Shown: piece after piece, positions 45,916 through 57,941 of the stretch
Layout of the letters: the number at the start of each line of letters is the position of its first letter
Position numbering within the stretch: position 1 is the stretch's first letter
NCBI RefSeq assembly: GCF_004145405.1
Contig: NZ_SELQ01000002.1
Coordinates: 434,001-498,000, forward strand
Reading direction: 5' to 3'
Origin: Salipiger sp. IMCC34102
GTDB lineage: Bacteria > Pseudomonadota > Alphaproteobacteria > Rhodobacterales > Rhodobacteraceae
DNA length: 64,000 nt
Notes under the pieces: generated by a model
What the model was told of the DNA's origin: nothing
What the model saw: the letters and a program-made list of their open reading frames with translations, nothing else
Database searches by the model: none
Translations under genes and position numbers: made by a program

Positions 45916-47291
45916 CAGAAGAAGTCGATCGAGACCTGCAGCAGCCGCTCGACCTCGGGCACGTCGTCGGCCATCGCGAAGATCGCGATCAGGTCCCCGT
46001 CGTCGATCCGCGTGTCGGCCACCGGCTTGACCATCCGGTCGCCTTTCAGAAGCCCGCACACCATGGTGCCCTCCGGAAAGGCGATGTCGCGGATCTTGCG
46101 TCCCGCCATGGGCGAGGTGGACAGGACCTGCGCCTCGATCACCTCGGCCTCGGCGTCGCCCACGGAATAGACCCCGCGCACCCGCCCGTGCCGCACGTGC
46201 CGCAGGATCGAGGAAACCGTGGTCGACCGCGGGTTGATCCAGGCATCCACGTCGAGGGGTCCCATCAGAGGCACCAACGTGGGATCGTTGACCAGGCAGA
46301 TCGACATCTTGCAGCCCATCTCCTTCGAGCGGACGGCGGCCAGCAGGTTGACCTTGTCGTCGTCGGTCACGGTCAGCACCGCGTCGGCGGTGGCGATCCC
46401 CGCCTCGTCCAGAAGTGCGGAATCCAGGCCGTCGCCATTCAGCACGATGGTCCGGTCAAGCGCGTCGGCGGCCCGTTCGGCCATCTTGCGGTCCCGCTCG
46501 ATCATCCGCACCCGCAGACGTTCGGTGCGCTGCTCAAGCGTGCGCGCGACGGCCAGGCCCACGTTGCCGCCGCCGATCACCACGATCCGGTGCTGCTGGG
46601 TCTCGTGCTTGCCGAAGATCTCCAGCGTGCGCCGCACGTCATCGGAATGGGTGAAGATATAGGCGTCGTCGCCGGTGAAAAGCTGGTCCTTCGCGGAAGG
46701 CACGAAAAGCGCACCGTCCCGCCGGATCCCCACCACGATCGCGCGCAGGGTCGAGAAGAGATCCGTCAACTGGCGCAGCGGCGTGTTGACCACCGGGCAA
46801 TCGGGGTCGATCGAGATGCCCAGCAGCACCGCCTTGTTGTCGAGGAAATTGTGGATGTCGAAGCTCGACGGCGAGGCGAGACGTTTCAACGCCGCCTCCG
46901 CCACCTCGCGCTCGGGGCTGATGACCACGTCGATGGGCAGGTGATCGCGGCGGTAGAGGTCGGAATAGATCGCGTCGAGGTAGCTTTGCGCGCGCAGCCG
47001 CGCGATCTTGCGCCGGATCGCGAAGACCGAATGGGCCACCTGGCAGGTGACCATGTTGACCTCGTCGGAATGGGTCGCGGCGATGATCATGTCCGCGTCG
47101 CGCGCGCCTGCCCGGTCCAGGATGTCGGGGTAGCTTGCGAAACCGGCGATGCCCTGCACGTCCAGCGTATCCGTGGCACGGCGCACCAGGTCGGGGTTGC
47201 TGTCGACGACGGTGACGTCGTTGCGCTCCCCTGCCAGGTGGCGGGCGATCTGCCAGCCGACCTGTCCCGCACCGCAGATGATGACCTTCAT
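45915..47291 (-). CDS. trkA: Trk system potassium uptake regulator TrkA
   Basis: This cytoplasmic peripheral protein gates TrkH in response to NAD(H) and ATP. Two tandem RCK units are seen: the first starts KVIICGAGQVGWQIARHLAGERNDVTVVD, and the second starts IVVIGGGNVGLAVARTLEQRTERLRVRMIERD. Each is followed by a TrkA-C domain. It is 458 residues. It lies 55 bases after ntrX. Confidence 0.96.
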   Translation of the reverse strand: MKVIICGAGQVGWQIARHLAGERNDVTVVDSNPDLVRRATDTLDVQGIAGFASYPDILDRAGARDADMIIAATHSDEVNMVTCQVAHSVFAIRRKIARLRAQSYLDAIYSDLYRRDHLPIDVVISPEREVAEAALKRLASPSSFDIHNFLDNKAVLLGISIDPDCPVVNTPLRQLTDLFSTLRAIVVGIRRDGALFVPSAKDQLFTGDDAYIFTHSDDVRRTLEIFGKHETQQHRIVVIGGGNVGLAVARTLEQRTERLRVRMIERDRKMAERAADALDRTIVLNGDGLDSALLDEAGIATADAVLTVTDDDKVNLLAAVRSKEMGCKMSICLVNDPTLVPLMGPLDVDAWINPRSTTVSSILRHVRHGRVRGVYSVGDAEAEVIEAQVLSTSPMAGRKIRDIAFPEGTMVCGLLKGDRMVKPVADTRIDDGDLIAIFAMADDVPEVERLLQVSIDFF

Positions 47292-47346
47292 GGACGTTCT
47301 CCTGACCGATCAGAGCCGTCTGACACGCCCCCCCGCCCTCGTCAAT

Positions 47347-48747
47347 TCACGCCCCTTCCTCGACGAAGGCAACCCGCGCGCCCGCCTTGTTGGCGGTGGT
47401 GACGCCAAGGGACTTCAGCTTGCGGTGCAGCGCGCTGCGCTCCATGCCGACGAAGCTTGCGGTGCGGCTGATATTGCCGCCGAACCGGTTGATCTGCGTA
47501 AGCAGGTATTCCCGCTCGAACAACTCGCGCGCCTCGCGCAGGGGCAGCGTGGCCAACCCGCCCGAAAGCACGATGCGCCCGTCGCCCGTCGGCGCCTCCT
47601 CGACGGCAGGCAGTTCCTTGGCACTGATCGGCGCGGTGGAATCGCCGAGGATCAGCACGCGCTCGACCACGTTCTTGAGCTGGCGCACGTTGCCCGGCCA
47701 TTGCATCGTCTGCAAAAGCGCGCGCGCGTCCTCGGCCAGTTCGCGCAGCGCGAGGCCCTGCGTGCGATTCAGCACCTCGATGAAATGCTCGACCAGCGCC
47801 GGGATGTCCTCGCGCCGCTCCTCCAGGCTCGGCACCGAGATCGGCACCACGTTGAGCCGGTGGTAGAGTTCCTGACGGAACGCGCCCTGCTCGATCAGCG
47901 CGCCCAGATCCTGGTTGGTCGAGGAGATCACGCGCAGATCGACCTGCACCTTCTCGGTCCCGCCAACACGCTGGAAGGACTGATCCGTAAGCACGCGCAG
48001 CATCTTGGCCTGCGTGCCCATCGGCATCTCCGCCACTTCGTCGAGGTAGACAACGCCGCCGTTGGCCTGCTCCAGCAGGCCCTTCTCGACGCCCTTGCCG
48101 CCGCTCTCGCGCCCGAAGAGCGCCTCTTCCATGTGCTCTGGCTCCACGCTGGCCGAGTTTACGGTGATGAAGGGCGCCTGGGCGCGGGCGGAATTGGCGT
48201 GGATATAGCGCGCGGCGATCTCCTTTCCGCTGCCCGCGGGACCGGTCAGCATGACCCGGCCGTTGGACTTCGTCACCTTGTCGAGCTGGCTCTTCATCGC
48301 GCGGAAGGCAGCACTTTCGCCCAGCATCTCCGCTGGCGAAGTCTCGCCGCGCTTGAGTTCCACGTTCTCGCGGCGCAGGCGGCTGGTTTCCATCGCGCGG
48401 CGGATCACGACCATCAGCTGGTCGATGTTGAAGGGCTTTTCGATGAAGTCGTAGGCGCCCTGCTTGATCGCCGCGACCGCGATCTCGATGTTGCCGTGGC
48501 CGGAGATGATGACGATCGGAATTTCGGGATGATCGCGCTTCACGGACTTGAGGATGTCGATCCCGTCCATGTTGCTGTCCTTGAGCCAGATATCGAGGAT
48601 CATCAGCGCGGGCTTCTCGCGGGCGATCTCGGCCATGCACTGGTCAGAGTTCGCGGCCAGCCGCGTGCTGAACCCCTCGTCCTCCAGGATGTCGCCGATC
48701 AGCTCGCGGATATCGCGTTCGTCGTCGGTGATCAGAATATCGCTCAT
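47347..48747 (-). CDS. ntrX: Response regulator NtrX (lacks GAFTGA loop)
   Basis: NtrX is the partner of NtrY in nitrogen and redox regulation. A receiver domain (phospho-acceptor Asp52 in MILDIWLKD) is followed by an AAA+ domain (Walker A GPAGSGKEIAARYIH, Walker [24 protein letters not shown]) and a Fis-type HTH (NISRTASFVGMERSALHRKLKSLG). Between the two strands where sigma-54 activators carry GAFTGA the sequence reads FGRESGGKGVEKGL, so it probably does not activate sigma-54 holoenzyme. It is 466 residues. Confidence 0.94.
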   Translation of the reverse strand: MSDILITDDERDIRELIGDILEDEGFSTRLAANSDQCMAEIAREKPALMILDIWLKDSNMDGIDILKSVKRDHPEIPIVIISGHGNIEIAVAAIKQGAYDFIEKPFNIDQLMVVIRRAMETSRLRRENVELKRGETSPAEMLGESAAFRAMKSQLDKVTKSNGRVMLTGPAGSGKEIAARYIHANSARAQAPFITVNSASVEPEHMEEALFGRESGGKGVEKGLLEQANGGVVYLDEVAEMPMGTQAKMLRVLTDQSFQRVGGTEKVQVDLRVISSTNQDLGALIEQGAFRQELYHRLNVVPISVPSLEERREDIPALVEHFIEVLNRTQGLALRELAEDARALLQTMQWPGNVRQLKNVVERVLILGDSTAPISAKELPAVEEAPTGDGRIVLSGGLATLPLREARELFEREYLLTQINRFGGNISRTASFVGMERSALHRKLKSLGVTTANKAGARVAFVEEGA

Positions 48748-48757
48748 GTCTCAATCC

Positions 48758-50980
48758 TCATGCTGGTATCTTGTTGGCCGCATGCGCGTCTTGCGCCAGC
48801 GGCAGGTCGATGACGGCGCAGGCCCCGCGGTGCCCGGTGCCGTCGAAAGCGTCGGCGTCCACCAGGTGCAGGCTGCCGCCGTGTTCCTCGATGATCTTTC
48901 GCACGATGGGCAGGCCCAGGCCCGTGCCCTTGTCGCGGGTCGTCACGTAAGGCTCGAACAGGCGCGCGCGATCCTGCGGCAACCCGATCCCGTTGTCAGA
49001 GATCTCGATCCGGGCCGCCCCTTGGTCCACGCGCATCGTGACGCGGATCTGCGGATCGACCGCATCGCCCGTTTCCGCCCGAGTTTCAATGGCTTCGCCG
49101 GCGTTCTTGACCAGGTTCGTCAAGGCTTGCCCGATCATGGTCTCGTCGAGTTCGGTCCAGACCGGCGCATCCGGCAGATCGGCCGTCAGGGCCACGCCGG
49201 GCTGGCCCGATTCCTGCAACGTCACCACGCCGCGCACCAGTTCCGCCAGGTCCGCCTGCCGCAGCTCGGGCTCCGGCATCCGGGCGAACTTAGAGAATTC
49301 GTCCACGATCCGGCGCAGATCGTTGGTCTGGCGCACGATGACATCGGTCATCTGGTCGAGCTTCTCGCCATCGGCGACCTCGGCGCGGAACTTGCGCTTG
49401 ATCCGCTCGGCCGACAGCTGGATCGGGGTTAGCGGGTTCTTGATCTCGTGCGCGATCCGGCGCGCGACGTCGCCCCAGGCCGCCATCCGTTGCGCGCTGA
49501 CCAGGTCCGTCACGTCGTCGAAGGCCACCACGTAGCCGTCGAGCGTCCCTTCCCCGCCGCTGCGCGGGGCCATGCGCACCAGCAAGGTCTCCTGGCTGCC
49601 ACCGCGCACGAGGTTCACCTGCTGCTGCACGAAGGGACGCCCTTCCGTGCGCAGCTTGTCGAAGAGCGGCGCGAACTCCGGCACGGCAACCGCGAGCGCG
49701 GTGGTGGTCTGCTGGTGATCGACCTTCAAGAGCCGCATCGCGGAAGGGTTCACGAAGCTGATCCGCCCGTCCGGGTCCAGCCCCACCACGCCCGAGGTCA
49801 CCGACGACAGCACGCTGTCGAACAGCCGGTTGGAGCCCACCAGCTCTTCACGCTGGGTCTTGAGCTGTCCGGTCATCTGGTTGAAGTAATGCCCCAGCTG
49901 GCTGATCTCGTCGTCGGCGTCGTCCTCGACCACGCGCACGTCCAGATCGCCCGCGCCCACCCGCTGGGACGCCGTGACCAGCCGCCCCACGGGGCGCGAC
50001 AGACGCTCCGCGAACCACAGGCCCAGCCAGCTTGCGGCCAGGATCAGGATCACCGCAAACCCCAGGTAGAGACCGCCGAACTGGAACAAAAGCGCCCCGC
50101 GGTCGCGTTCGAGTTGCTCGTAAAGCGCCACCGTCGCCTCGGTCTCGTCCAGCAGCGACAGGATCTCGCCGTCCACCGGGCGGGTGACCAGCAGGTAGCG
50201 ATCGGGAAAGGTCTCCAGCGGCATCAGCATGCGGAATTCGTTGTTGTCGCCGTCCTCGATGACCGTGTAGCCCTGATCGAGCGCGCGCGCGAAGTCGTCG
50301 GGCGCGGGGCGTTCGTAGTTGAAATCGTAGCTGTTGCCGCCACGGGTGCGGATCTCTCCCGCACCGTCGAGGAAGAAGACCTCCGTCAGGCCGCGGTCGA
50401 TCTGCGGCTGCACCGCGGCGATCGCCTGGCGCACATCGCCGTCGTTCATGAAGAAATTCGTCTGCCGCTCGGTATTGAGGTAGGCCGCCAGCGCGTTCCC
50501 GTCGCGCAAAAGCTCTGTGCGCTCTTCTTCCTCGTAGGCCTGCGCGGTGGTCAGCGACGTGCCGAGCACCCGCTGCACCCGTTCGGAGAACCATCCCTCG
50601 AAGCCGAGGTTGATCGACAGCACCGCGAAGATCGCGACCAGGACCGTCGGGATGAGCGCCAGCGCCACGAAGACGCCGGTCAGGCGCAGGTGCAACCGCG
50701 AGCCCGCGGACTGGTTGCGGCGCGCGACGATCAGGTAGAACACGCGGCTGAGCACCAGCCCCGCCACGATCACGACGTAGACGAAGTCGGCCAGCAGCAC
50801 GAGGCGCAGGACGGGCGAGGAGGTTCCCGCCTCCAGCGGGCTGCGCAGGATCAGGAACGTCACCGCCGCCAGCACGGGGCCCAGAACCACGAGCCCGAGG
50901 GTCGCGACATTCTGGACGGCACGCTGCCGCCGCCAGCGCTGGATGCGCTGGTAATTGAACCTCAGCCGGGACCGCTGCAC
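48758..50980 (-). CDS. ntrY: Sensor histidine kinase NtrY
   Basis: This membrane histidine kinase has an N-terminal set of transmembrane helices (about residues 28-45, 58-80 and 100-125, then 300-320 after a periplasmic loop), a HAMP region, a PAS domain (SVTSGVVGLDPDGRISFVNPSAM), the HisKA motif [22 protein letters not shown] and an HATPase domain (NLVKNAGEAIE, DNGIGLP, GTGLGLPIVRKI). It is 740 residues. The start is a GTG at 50980 with a weak purine-rich element. It is 104 bases after ntrC. Confidence 0.94.
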   Translation of the reverse strand: MQRSRLRFNYQRIQRWRRQRAVQNVATLGLVVLGPVLAAVTFLILRSPLEAGTSSPVLRLVLLADFVYVVIVAGLVLSRVFYLIVARRNQSAGSRLHLRLTGVFVALALIPTVLVAIFAVLSINLGFEGWFSERVQRVLGTSLTTAQAYEEEERTELLRDGNALAAYLNTERQTNFFMNDGDVRQAIAAVQPQIDRGLTEVFFLDGAGEIRTRGGNSYDFNYERPAPDDFARALDQGYTVIEDGDNNEFRMLMPLETFPDRYLLVTRPVDGEILSLLDETEATVALYEQLERDRGALLFQFGGLYLGFAVILILAASWLGLWFAERLSRPVGRLVTASQRVGAGDLDVRVVEDDADDEISQLGHYFNQMTGQLKTQREELVGSNRLFDSVLSSVTSGVVGLDPDGRISFVNPSAMRLLKVDHQQTTTALAVAVPEFAPLFDKLRTEGRPFVQQQVNLVRGGSQETLLVRMAPRSGGEGTLDGYVVAFDDVTDLVSAQRMAAWGDVARRIAHEIKNPLTPIQLSAERIKRKFRAEVADGEKLDQMTDVIVRQTNDLRRIVDEFSKFARMPEPELRQADLAELVRGVVTLQESGQPGVALTADLPDAPVWTELDETMIGQALTNLVKNAGEAIETRAETGDAVDPQIRVTMRVDQGAARIEISDNGIGLPQDRARLFEPYVTTRDKGTGLGLPIVRKIIEEHGGSLHLVDADAFDGTGHRGACAVIDLPLAQDAHAANKIPA

Positions 50981-51084
50981 GCGAATTGCCCTGTCTTGCG
51001 ACGGGTGTGACCCCGCCTATACCGCCGTTTTTGTGGTCCTTTCCGGGGATCATGTTCCACCGGGGCCACGTTTATGTTGCCCTT

Positions 51085-52451
<1,367 letters not shown>

Positions 52452-52452
<1 letters not shown>

Positions 52453-53522
52453 CAATCGTCTCCGTCTTGGATTTCCGCGCGCGGCAGGGACAGGCGGAAC
52501 ACGGTGCGGCCCGGCACGCTGTCCACCGAGATCCATCCGCCGCCGTCCTGTACCAGCTTGCTCACCAGCGCGAGCCCCAGCCCCGTCCCGTTCTCTCGGC
52601 CCGAGACGAAAGGCTCGAAGATGTCGGCGGCAAGCTCGGGCGGCAGGCCCGGCCCGTCGTCGATCACCTCGACCTGCAGGGGCAGCCGCGCCTGGGTGCC
52701 GTCGGCCTGGCGCACGCGCAGGCTGGCGTCGTAGAAGCTGCGCAGCCGGATCGTGCCGCCGGGCTGGCCCGCCTCAGCCGCGTTCTTGAGAAGGTTCAGG
52801 AAGATCTGCTGCAGCTGGTCCGCATCCGCAAAGGCGCGCGGCAGAGAGGGGTCGTAATCCGTCTCCAGCGTCATATGCGCGGCGAAGCCTACGGAAGCCG
52901 ACTGTCGCGCGCGGTCGAGCGTGTCGTGGATGTTCACCGACCGGCGGGCGGGCGGTCTCAGGTTTCCGAACTGTTCGACCTGCTCCAGCAGTTTCACGAT
53001 GCGCCGCGATTCGGCGACGATCAGATCGGTCAGCTCCTGGTCCTCGCGGCTCAGCCCCATGGACAGAAGCTGGGCCGCCCCGGTGATGCCCGCCAGCGGG
53101 TTCTTGATCTCGTGGGCCAGCATCTCGGCCATGCCGATGGCGGAGCGCGCGGCCTTGCCGGTGATCGCGTTGCGGGTCAGGCGTACGGCGATCTGCTGGG
53201 GGGTGACCATCATCACCGTGACCCCCTCGCGCCCCGCGAGCGGCGCGAACTGCACGGTGCAGGGCTGCGGTGCGGCGTTGCCGGAACCCACGTTCACGTC
53301 GTTGATGAACAAGGAGGCCCGTTGCGTCCGCGACCGCTCGAAGGCGTCGCGCAGGTCGAGGTCGATCGTCACCCGGTCCCAAAGAACGCTGCCCTCGATC
53401 GCGCGGGCGGAGAGATTGAGGAAGCTTTCCGCGGCACCATTGGACGACAGGATCGTATCGTCCTGATCGATCAGAAGCGCCGGGGTCGGCAGGGAGGCCC
53501 AGAGGGTATCGCCGGGCGTCAC
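52452..53522 (-). CDS. ntrB: Nitrogen sensor histidine kinase NtrB
   Basis: This soluble kinase-phosphatase controls NtrC and is itself controlled by PII. An N-terminal PAS domain ([23 protein letters not shown]) precedes HisKA with His137 in [19 protein letters not shown], and an HATPase domain ([40 protein letters not shown]). It is 356 residues. The GTG at 53522 overlaps the dusB stop (GTGA). Confidence 0.95.
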
Positions 53523-54499
53523 GCTGCGACAACCTCGCCAAAGGCCGCGTCGAGCCGGGCCAGGACGGCGCCGGGGGCCGCGGCGGTCAGCACCTCGCGC
53601 CGCAGCGCCGAAGGCGTCCGCGCCGTGTCCATGTACCAACCCAGATGCTTGCGCGCGACGCGCAGCCCCAGCTTGGATCCATAGAAGGACAGCATCGCCT
53701 CGTAATGCGCGCCGACGAGTGCCGCGAGCGCCGCCCCCCTTGGCGCGACCGGTCCCGGTTTCCCATCCAGCGCGGCCTGCACCTGCGCCAGCCGCCAGGG
53801 GGCGCCCTGCGCCCCGCGCCCGATCATCACGCCCGCCGCCCCCGATTGCGACAGCGCCCGGCGGGCACCGGCGGCATCGACGATATCCCCGTTGGCGATC
53901 ACGGGGATCGAGACCGCGTCCCGCACCGCCCGGATCGCGGCCCAATCGGCGGAGCCCTTGTAGAACTGGCAGCGCGTGCGCCCGTGGATCGTCACGAGGC
54001 GGATGCCCGCCTCTTCGGCCCGGCGCGCCACTTCCGGCGCGTTCATCAGCTGCGCATCCCAGCCCAGCCGGGTCTTCAGCGTGACCGGAACGCTGACCGC
54101 GCCCACGACCGCCTCGATCAGGCGCAGCGCGTGGTCGGGATCGCGCAGCAGGGCCGAGCCAGACAGCCCGCCCACGACCTTCTTGGCCGGGCAGCCCATG
54201 TTGATGTCGATGAGGGCGGCGCCGTTCGCCTCCACCATCCGCGCGGCCTCGGCCATCCAATGCGGATCGCGCCCGGCGAGTTGCACGGCCGTCGCGCGCT
54301 GGTCCGTGCCCAGTTCCGCCCGGTCCCGGACGCTGGGCTTGGCCTCGACCATCTCCTGGCTCGCCACCATCTCCGAGACGACCCAGGACGCGCCGAAGCG
54401 GGCCACCAACTGGCGGAACGGCAGATCGGTGATCCCCGCGAGCGGCGCCAGGGCCACGGACGGCCGCGCAATCGGATCCGGATCTGCCATTCTTTTCAT
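53519..54499 (-). CDS. dusB: tRNA-dihydrouridine synthase DusB
   Basis: This FMN enzyme reduces uridines in the tRNA D-loop. Family motifs are [16 protein letters not shown], the catalytic-cysteine region [37 protein letters not shown], and the FMN phosphate loop VIANGDIVD and [13 protein letters not shown]. It is 326 residues from ATG 54499; the ATG at 54490 is an alternative with a better purine-rich upstream element. It is the first gene of dusB-ntrB-ntrC, the gene order known from many alphaproteobacteria. Confidence 0.95.
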   Translation of the reverse strand: MKRMADPDPIARPSVALAPLAGITDLPFRQLVARFGASWVVSEMVASQEMVEAKPSVRDRAELGTDQRATAVQLAGRDPHWMAEAARMVEANGAALIDINMGCPAKKVVGGLSGSALLRDPDHALRLIEAVVGAVSVPVTLKTRLGWDAQLMNAPEVARRAEEAGIRLVTIHGRTRCQFYKGSADWAAIRAVRDAVSIPVIANGDIVDAAGARRALSQSGAAGVMIGRGAQGAPWRLAQVQAALDGKPGPVAPRGAALAALVGAHYEAMLSFYGSKLGLRVARKHLGWYMDTARTPSALRREVLTAAAPGAVLARLDAAFGEVVAA

Positions 54500-54644
54500 C
54501 GTTCGCCCAAGGCTTGTGCACGCATCAGCACCTGGCGCTGGTCCTACCCCGCCCGCAAGGGTGCGCCAAGGGCAGCTTTGGCCGCGGGACGGCAAGTGCC
54601 ACATTTTTAGGCGGCATCCCGCCCCCTTGCCTAGTGAGGGGCGG

Positions 54645-55805
54645 ATGAATAACCACGAGGGAACAGACGCCCCGGGAACCCGCATGCCTCGCACCGCCGC
54701 CATCATCGTCGCCGCCGGACGCGGTCTGCGCGCGGGCGCGGGCCAGCCCAAGCAGTGGCGTATGCTGGACGACCGTCCGGTCCTGCACCATACGCTGGCC
54801 GCCTTCCGCGCCCACCCCGCGATCGACGAGATCGTGCTGGTGCTGCACCCCGACGAGATCGACCATTGGACCCCCGAGGGCGTGATACGTGTCCCCGGCG
54901 GGGACAGCCGCCAGGCCTCGGTTCGCGCGGGCCTCAAGGCCGCCACCGCCGCGCGCGTGCTGATCCACGACGCCGCCCGCCCGCTGGTCCCGGCGCAGGT
55001 GATCTCCGCCGTCTGCGATGCACTGGACGGCCATCCCGGCGCAGCCCCCGGCCTGCCCGTCACCGACGCGCTCTGGCACGGGGCGGAGGGGCGTGTCACC
55101 GGGCTTGCAGACCGCACGGGGCTGTTCCGCGCGCAGACCCCGCAGGGCTTTCACCGCGACGCCATCCTCGCCGCCCACGCGGTGGCGCCGGAAGGGTCCG
55201 CCGACGACGTGGCCGTGGCCCGCGCCGCCGGGATGGAGGTCGCGATCGTTCCGGGAGATCCGGTCAACTTCAAGATCACGCACCCCGCCGACTTCGCGCG
55301 GGCCCAACAGATGATGGAGCAGCGCATGGACGTGCGACTGGGCAACGGTTTCGACGTGCACGCCTTCTGCGAAGGCGATCACGTCACCCTCTGCGGCGTA
55401 AGGGTGCCGCACGATCGCGGCCTTCTGGGGCACTCGGACGCGGACGTCGGCATGCATGCGATCACCGACGCGATCTACGGCGCCCTGGGCCAGGGCGACA
55501 TCGGCGTGCACTTTCCACCCAGCGATCCGAAGTGGAAAGGGGCCGAGAGCCATATCTTCCTAGCGCACGCCGCAGACCTTGCGCGAAAGGCAGGTCTGCG
55601 GATCGGAAACGTCGATTGCACCCTGATCTGCGAGCGGCCCAAGATCGGACCGCACCAGGAAGCGATGCGTGCGGCACTGGCGCAGATCCTCGACCTCGAC
55701 CCCGGGCGGATCAGCGTGAAGGCAACCACGTCCGAGCGGCTCGGGTTCACGGGCCGGGGCGAAGGGATCGCGGCGCTGGCCACCGCGACGCTGGTGTCGG
55801 CATGA
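54645..55805 (+). CDS. ispDF: Bifunctional IspD-IspF isoprenoid enzyme
   Basis: This fusion carries two steps of the MEP pathway. Residues about 15-225 are IspD ([58 protein letters not shown]). Residues 228-386 are IspF ([11 protein letters not shown] with metal ligands Asp237 and His239, [27 protein letters not shown]). Fusion of non-consecutive steps is known in alphaproteobacteria. I chose the ATG at 54645 because GAGGGGCGG precedes it; ATG 54684 is an alternative. It overlaps pgpA (ATGA). Confidence 0.95.
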   Translation: MNNHEGTDAPGTRMPRTAAIIVAAGRGLRAGAGQPKQWRMLDDRPVLHHTLAAFRAHPAIDEIVLVLHPDEIDHWTPEGVIRVPGGDSRQASVRAGLKAATAARVLIHDAARPLVPAQVISAVCDALDGHPGAAPGLPVTDALWHGAEGRVTGLADRTGLFRAQTPQGFHRDAILAAHAVAPEGSADDVAVARAAGMEVAIVPGDPVNFKITHPADFARAQQMMEQRMDVRLGNGFDVHAFCEGDHVTLCGVRVPHDRGLLGHSDADVGMHAITDAIYGALGQGDIGVHFPPSDPKWKGAESHIFLAHAADLARKAGLRIGNVDCTLICERPKIGPHQEAMRAALAQILDLDPGRISVKATTSERLGFTGRGEGIAALATATLVSA

Positions 55806-56290
55806 TCCGCTTCATCGCCACCTTCGCCTTCGTGGGCTACCTCAAGCCCGCACCGGGAACCTGGGGCTCACTGGCCGCCCTGCCTACCGGCTTGGGACTG
55901 ATGCTGCTCGCGGGGCCCTGGGGCCTCGTCCTCGGCACGCTGACGATCTTCGCGCTGGGCCTCTGGGCCACCACGCGCATGATCGCGGGCAGCGCCAACC
56001 ACGACCCGTCGGAGATCGTCGTGGACGAGGTCGCGGGCCAGTGGATCGCCCTCTGGCCGCTGGCCTTCGGCGCGGCCAACGCAGGCGCCGCCTATACCGC
56101 GCTCTGGCCCGGCTGGGTCGCGGCCTTCATGCTGTTCCGCCTCTTCGACATCACCAAGTGGGGGCCCGTCGGCTGGGCCGACAGGCGCGGCGACCCGCTG
56201 GGCGTGATGCTCGACGACGTCATCGCCGGTGTCTTCGCCGCCGTGGGCGTGGTGATCCTCGCAGGTCTCTTCCACGCGGTGCTGATGTGA
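55802..56290 (+). CDS. pgpA: Phosphatidylglycerophosphatase A
   Basis: This membrane phosphatase makes phosphatidylglycerol from its phosphate. It has the PgpA signature [17 protein letters not shown], several hydrophobic helices, and the conserved [17 protein letters not shown] with acidic metal ligands, ending in an [16 protein letters not shown] and [10 protein letters not shown] region. It is 162 residues. It is coupled to ispDF and cinA by ATGA and GTGA overlaps. Confidence 0.95.
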   Translation: MIRFIATFAFVGYLKPAPGTWGSLAALPTGLGLMLLAGPWGLVLGTLTIFALGLWATTRMIAGSANHDPSEIVVDEVAGQWIALWPLAFGAANAGAAYTALWPGWVAAFMLFRLFDITKWGPVGWADRRGDPLGVMLDDVIAGVFAAVGVVILAGLFHAVLM

Positions 56291-56748
56291 GCGCGCAGCT
56301 CCTCGCGGCGGCACAAGCGCGCGGCTGGATGATCGCGACCGCCGAAAGCTGCACCGGGGGGCTGGTCGCGGGTGCCATCACCGAAACGCCCGGCTCCTCG
56401 GCCATCTTCGACCGCGGGTTCGTCACCTACACGAACGCCGCAAAGACCGAGATGCTGGGCGTCGCCCCCGGCACGCTGGAGGCGCACGGCGCCGTCTCGG
56501 AGCCGGTCGCGGCCGAGATGGCCCGGGGCGCGCTTGCCGGGTCGCGGGCCGACATCGCCGTCTCGATCACCGGCGTCGCGGGCCCCGGCGGATCAGAGCA
56601 CAAGCCCGAAGGCCGGGTCTGTTTCGGCCTCGCCACCCCGCAAGGTGTCACCACCGAAGCCCGCGAGTTCGGCCCGCTTGGCCGCGCCGCCGTGCGACAG
56701 GCCAGCGTCGATCACGCCCTGGCCCTTCTTTTGTCCGCGATGACCTGA
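56287..56748 (+). CDS. CinA C-terminal-type nicotinamide-nucleotide amidase
   Basis: This 153-residue protein is the PncC/CinA_C domain alone, which deamidates NMN in pyridine nucleotide recycling. Landmarks are TAESCTGGLVAGAITETPGSS with the catalytic serine, FVTYTNAAKTEMLGV, and ITGVAGPGGS. The N-terminal MoaB-like half of full CinA is absent. The GTG start overlaps the pgpA stop (GTGA). Confidence 0.93.
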   Translation: MSAQLLAAAQARGWMIATAESCTGGLVAGAITETPGSSAIFDRGFVTYTNAAKTEMLGVAPGTLEAHGAVSEPVAAEMARGALAGSRADIAVSITGVAGPGGSEHKPEGRVCFGLATPQGVTTEAREFGPLGRAAVRQASVDHALALLLSAMT

Positions 56749-56783
56749 CCGCGCGCCCGATCCGGACAAGGCGGCAATCCTCG

Positions 56784-56833
56784 CTTTTTTCGAAATACTC
56801 CGGGGGAGCGACGCAGCCGCGGGGGCAGAGCCC
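56784..56833. repeat. Dispersed intergenic repeat, copy 3
   Basis: The core TTTTTTCGAAATACTCCGGG, then GGAG, resembles copies at 5440 and 42705, and is followed by GC-rich GCAGCCGCGGGGGCAGAGCCC. It lies between the 3' ends of the cinA-type gene and the RatA/COQ10-like gene. Confidence 0.6.
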
Positions 56834-56877
56834 TCACGAACAAGAGCTGCACTAGGCCCCGTCCCGTCCGCTATGCC

Positions 56878-57327
56878 TCAGGCAGGCCCGTAAAGCTCCT
56901 TGGCACGCCGTTCGAAGGCCTTCACGATGGTCTGCATCGCCTGGTTGAAGAACATGCCCGCAGCCCCCTGCAGCATCCGGTTCTTGAACTCGAAATCGAC
57001 GTGGAAATGGACTCGGCAGCCCCCCTCCGCCTCGGAAAACTCCCACCGCGAGTTGAGGTGCTTGAAAGGCCCGTCGATGTATTCGGTGTCGATCGCCTTC
57101 TGACGGGGCCAGAGCGTGACCCGGCTGCCGAAGGTTTCGCGGAAGACCTTGAAGCTGATGACGAGGTCGGCCAGCAGCGTGGTGTGGTCGGCAAAGTCCT
57201 CACGGCTCCTGATCCGCGCGGCGGCGGTCCAGGGCAGGAATTTCGGATAGCTTTCGACGTCGGCGACGAGGTCGTACATCTGGTCCGGGGTGTAGGGCAG
57301 AACCCGTGTCTCGTCGTGAACTGGCAT
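56878..57327 (-). CDS. RatA/COQ10-like START-domain protein
   Basis: This 149-residue protein belongs to the family that includes mitochondrial COQ10 and E. coli RatA. Typical features are [36 protein letters not shown] and a C-terminal [28 protein letters not shown] helix. The fold forms a hydrophobic pocket that binds ubiquinone or other lipids. The toxin label used for some relatives is not supported here. Confidence 0.9.
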   Translation of the reverse strand: MPVHDETRVLPYTPDQMYDLVADVESYPKFLPWTAAARIRSREDFADHTTLLADLVISFKVFRETFGSRVTLWPRQKAIDTEYIDGPFKHLNSRWEFSEAEGGCRVHFHVDFEFKNRMLQGAAGMFFNQAMQTIVKAFERRAKELYGPA

Positions 57328-57407
57328 CGGCAGCTTTCATCTGGTTACTCGTCCCTGAAATGTCGTATGTAGCGACCCGAAATCAACCCCACCGCGACAG
57401 GTCCCCC

Positions 57408-57941
57408 ATGAGCCAACCCTACGTGATCGACCAGATGATCAGCGCCAAGTCGATCGCCGCCCGGATCGAGGCGCTCGCCCACGAGATTCGCGAAGCCTTC
57501 GAGGGCACGGACCAATTGGTCGTCGTGGGCCTTTTGCGCGGGTCCTTCATCTTCATCGCCGATCTGGTGCGCGAACTGGACCTGCCGGTGGAGGTCGACT
57601 TCATCGAGGCCTCCTCCTACGGCGACGGCATGGAAAGCAGCCGCGAGGTGCGAATCCTCAAGGACATGCGGGGGGCGATCGAAGGTCGCGACGTGCTCAT
57701 CGTCGAGGATATCGTCGACACCGGCCACACGCTGGCGCGCGTCCACGACTTCGTCGCGGCACGTAACCCGGGGCGGCTGAAGACCATCGCCCTTCTCGAC
57801 AAGCCCGCCCGGCGCGAGGTCGATTTTCGCGCCGACCTGATCGGGTTCGAGATCCCCGACGAATTCGTCGTGGGCTACGGGATCGACTACGCGCAACGCG
57901 ACCGCAACCTGCCGTTCATCGGCAAGGTGCGGTTCACGTGA
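57408..57941 (+). CDS. hpt: Phosphoribosyltransferase (hypoxanthine-guanine type)
   Basis: This 177-residue enzyme would convert hypoxanthine or guanine plus PRPP to the nucleotide. The PRPP-binding loop is [15 protein letters not shown] (about 96-110, with Glu100, Asp101 and DTGHT), preceded by [17 protein letters not shown] and followed by the base-binding [30 protein letters not shown]. It is divergent from the RatA/COQ10-like gene. Its stop overlaps the start of the small membrane protein gene (GTGA). Confidence 0.93.
   Translation: MSQPYVIDQMISAKSIAARIEALAHEIREAFEGTDQLVVVGLLRGSFIFIADLVRELDLPVEVDFIEASSYGDGMESSREVRILKDMRGAIEGRDVLIVEDIVDTGHTLARVHDFVAARNPGRLKTIALLDKPARREVDFRADLIGFEIPDEFVVGYGIDYAQRDRNLPFIGKVRFT

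Noticed and set aside
56878-57327. RatA-type toxin of a toxin-antitoxin pair
   Set aside because: No antitoxin gene is adjacent, and the sequence fits the COQ10-like lipid-binding group equally well or better.
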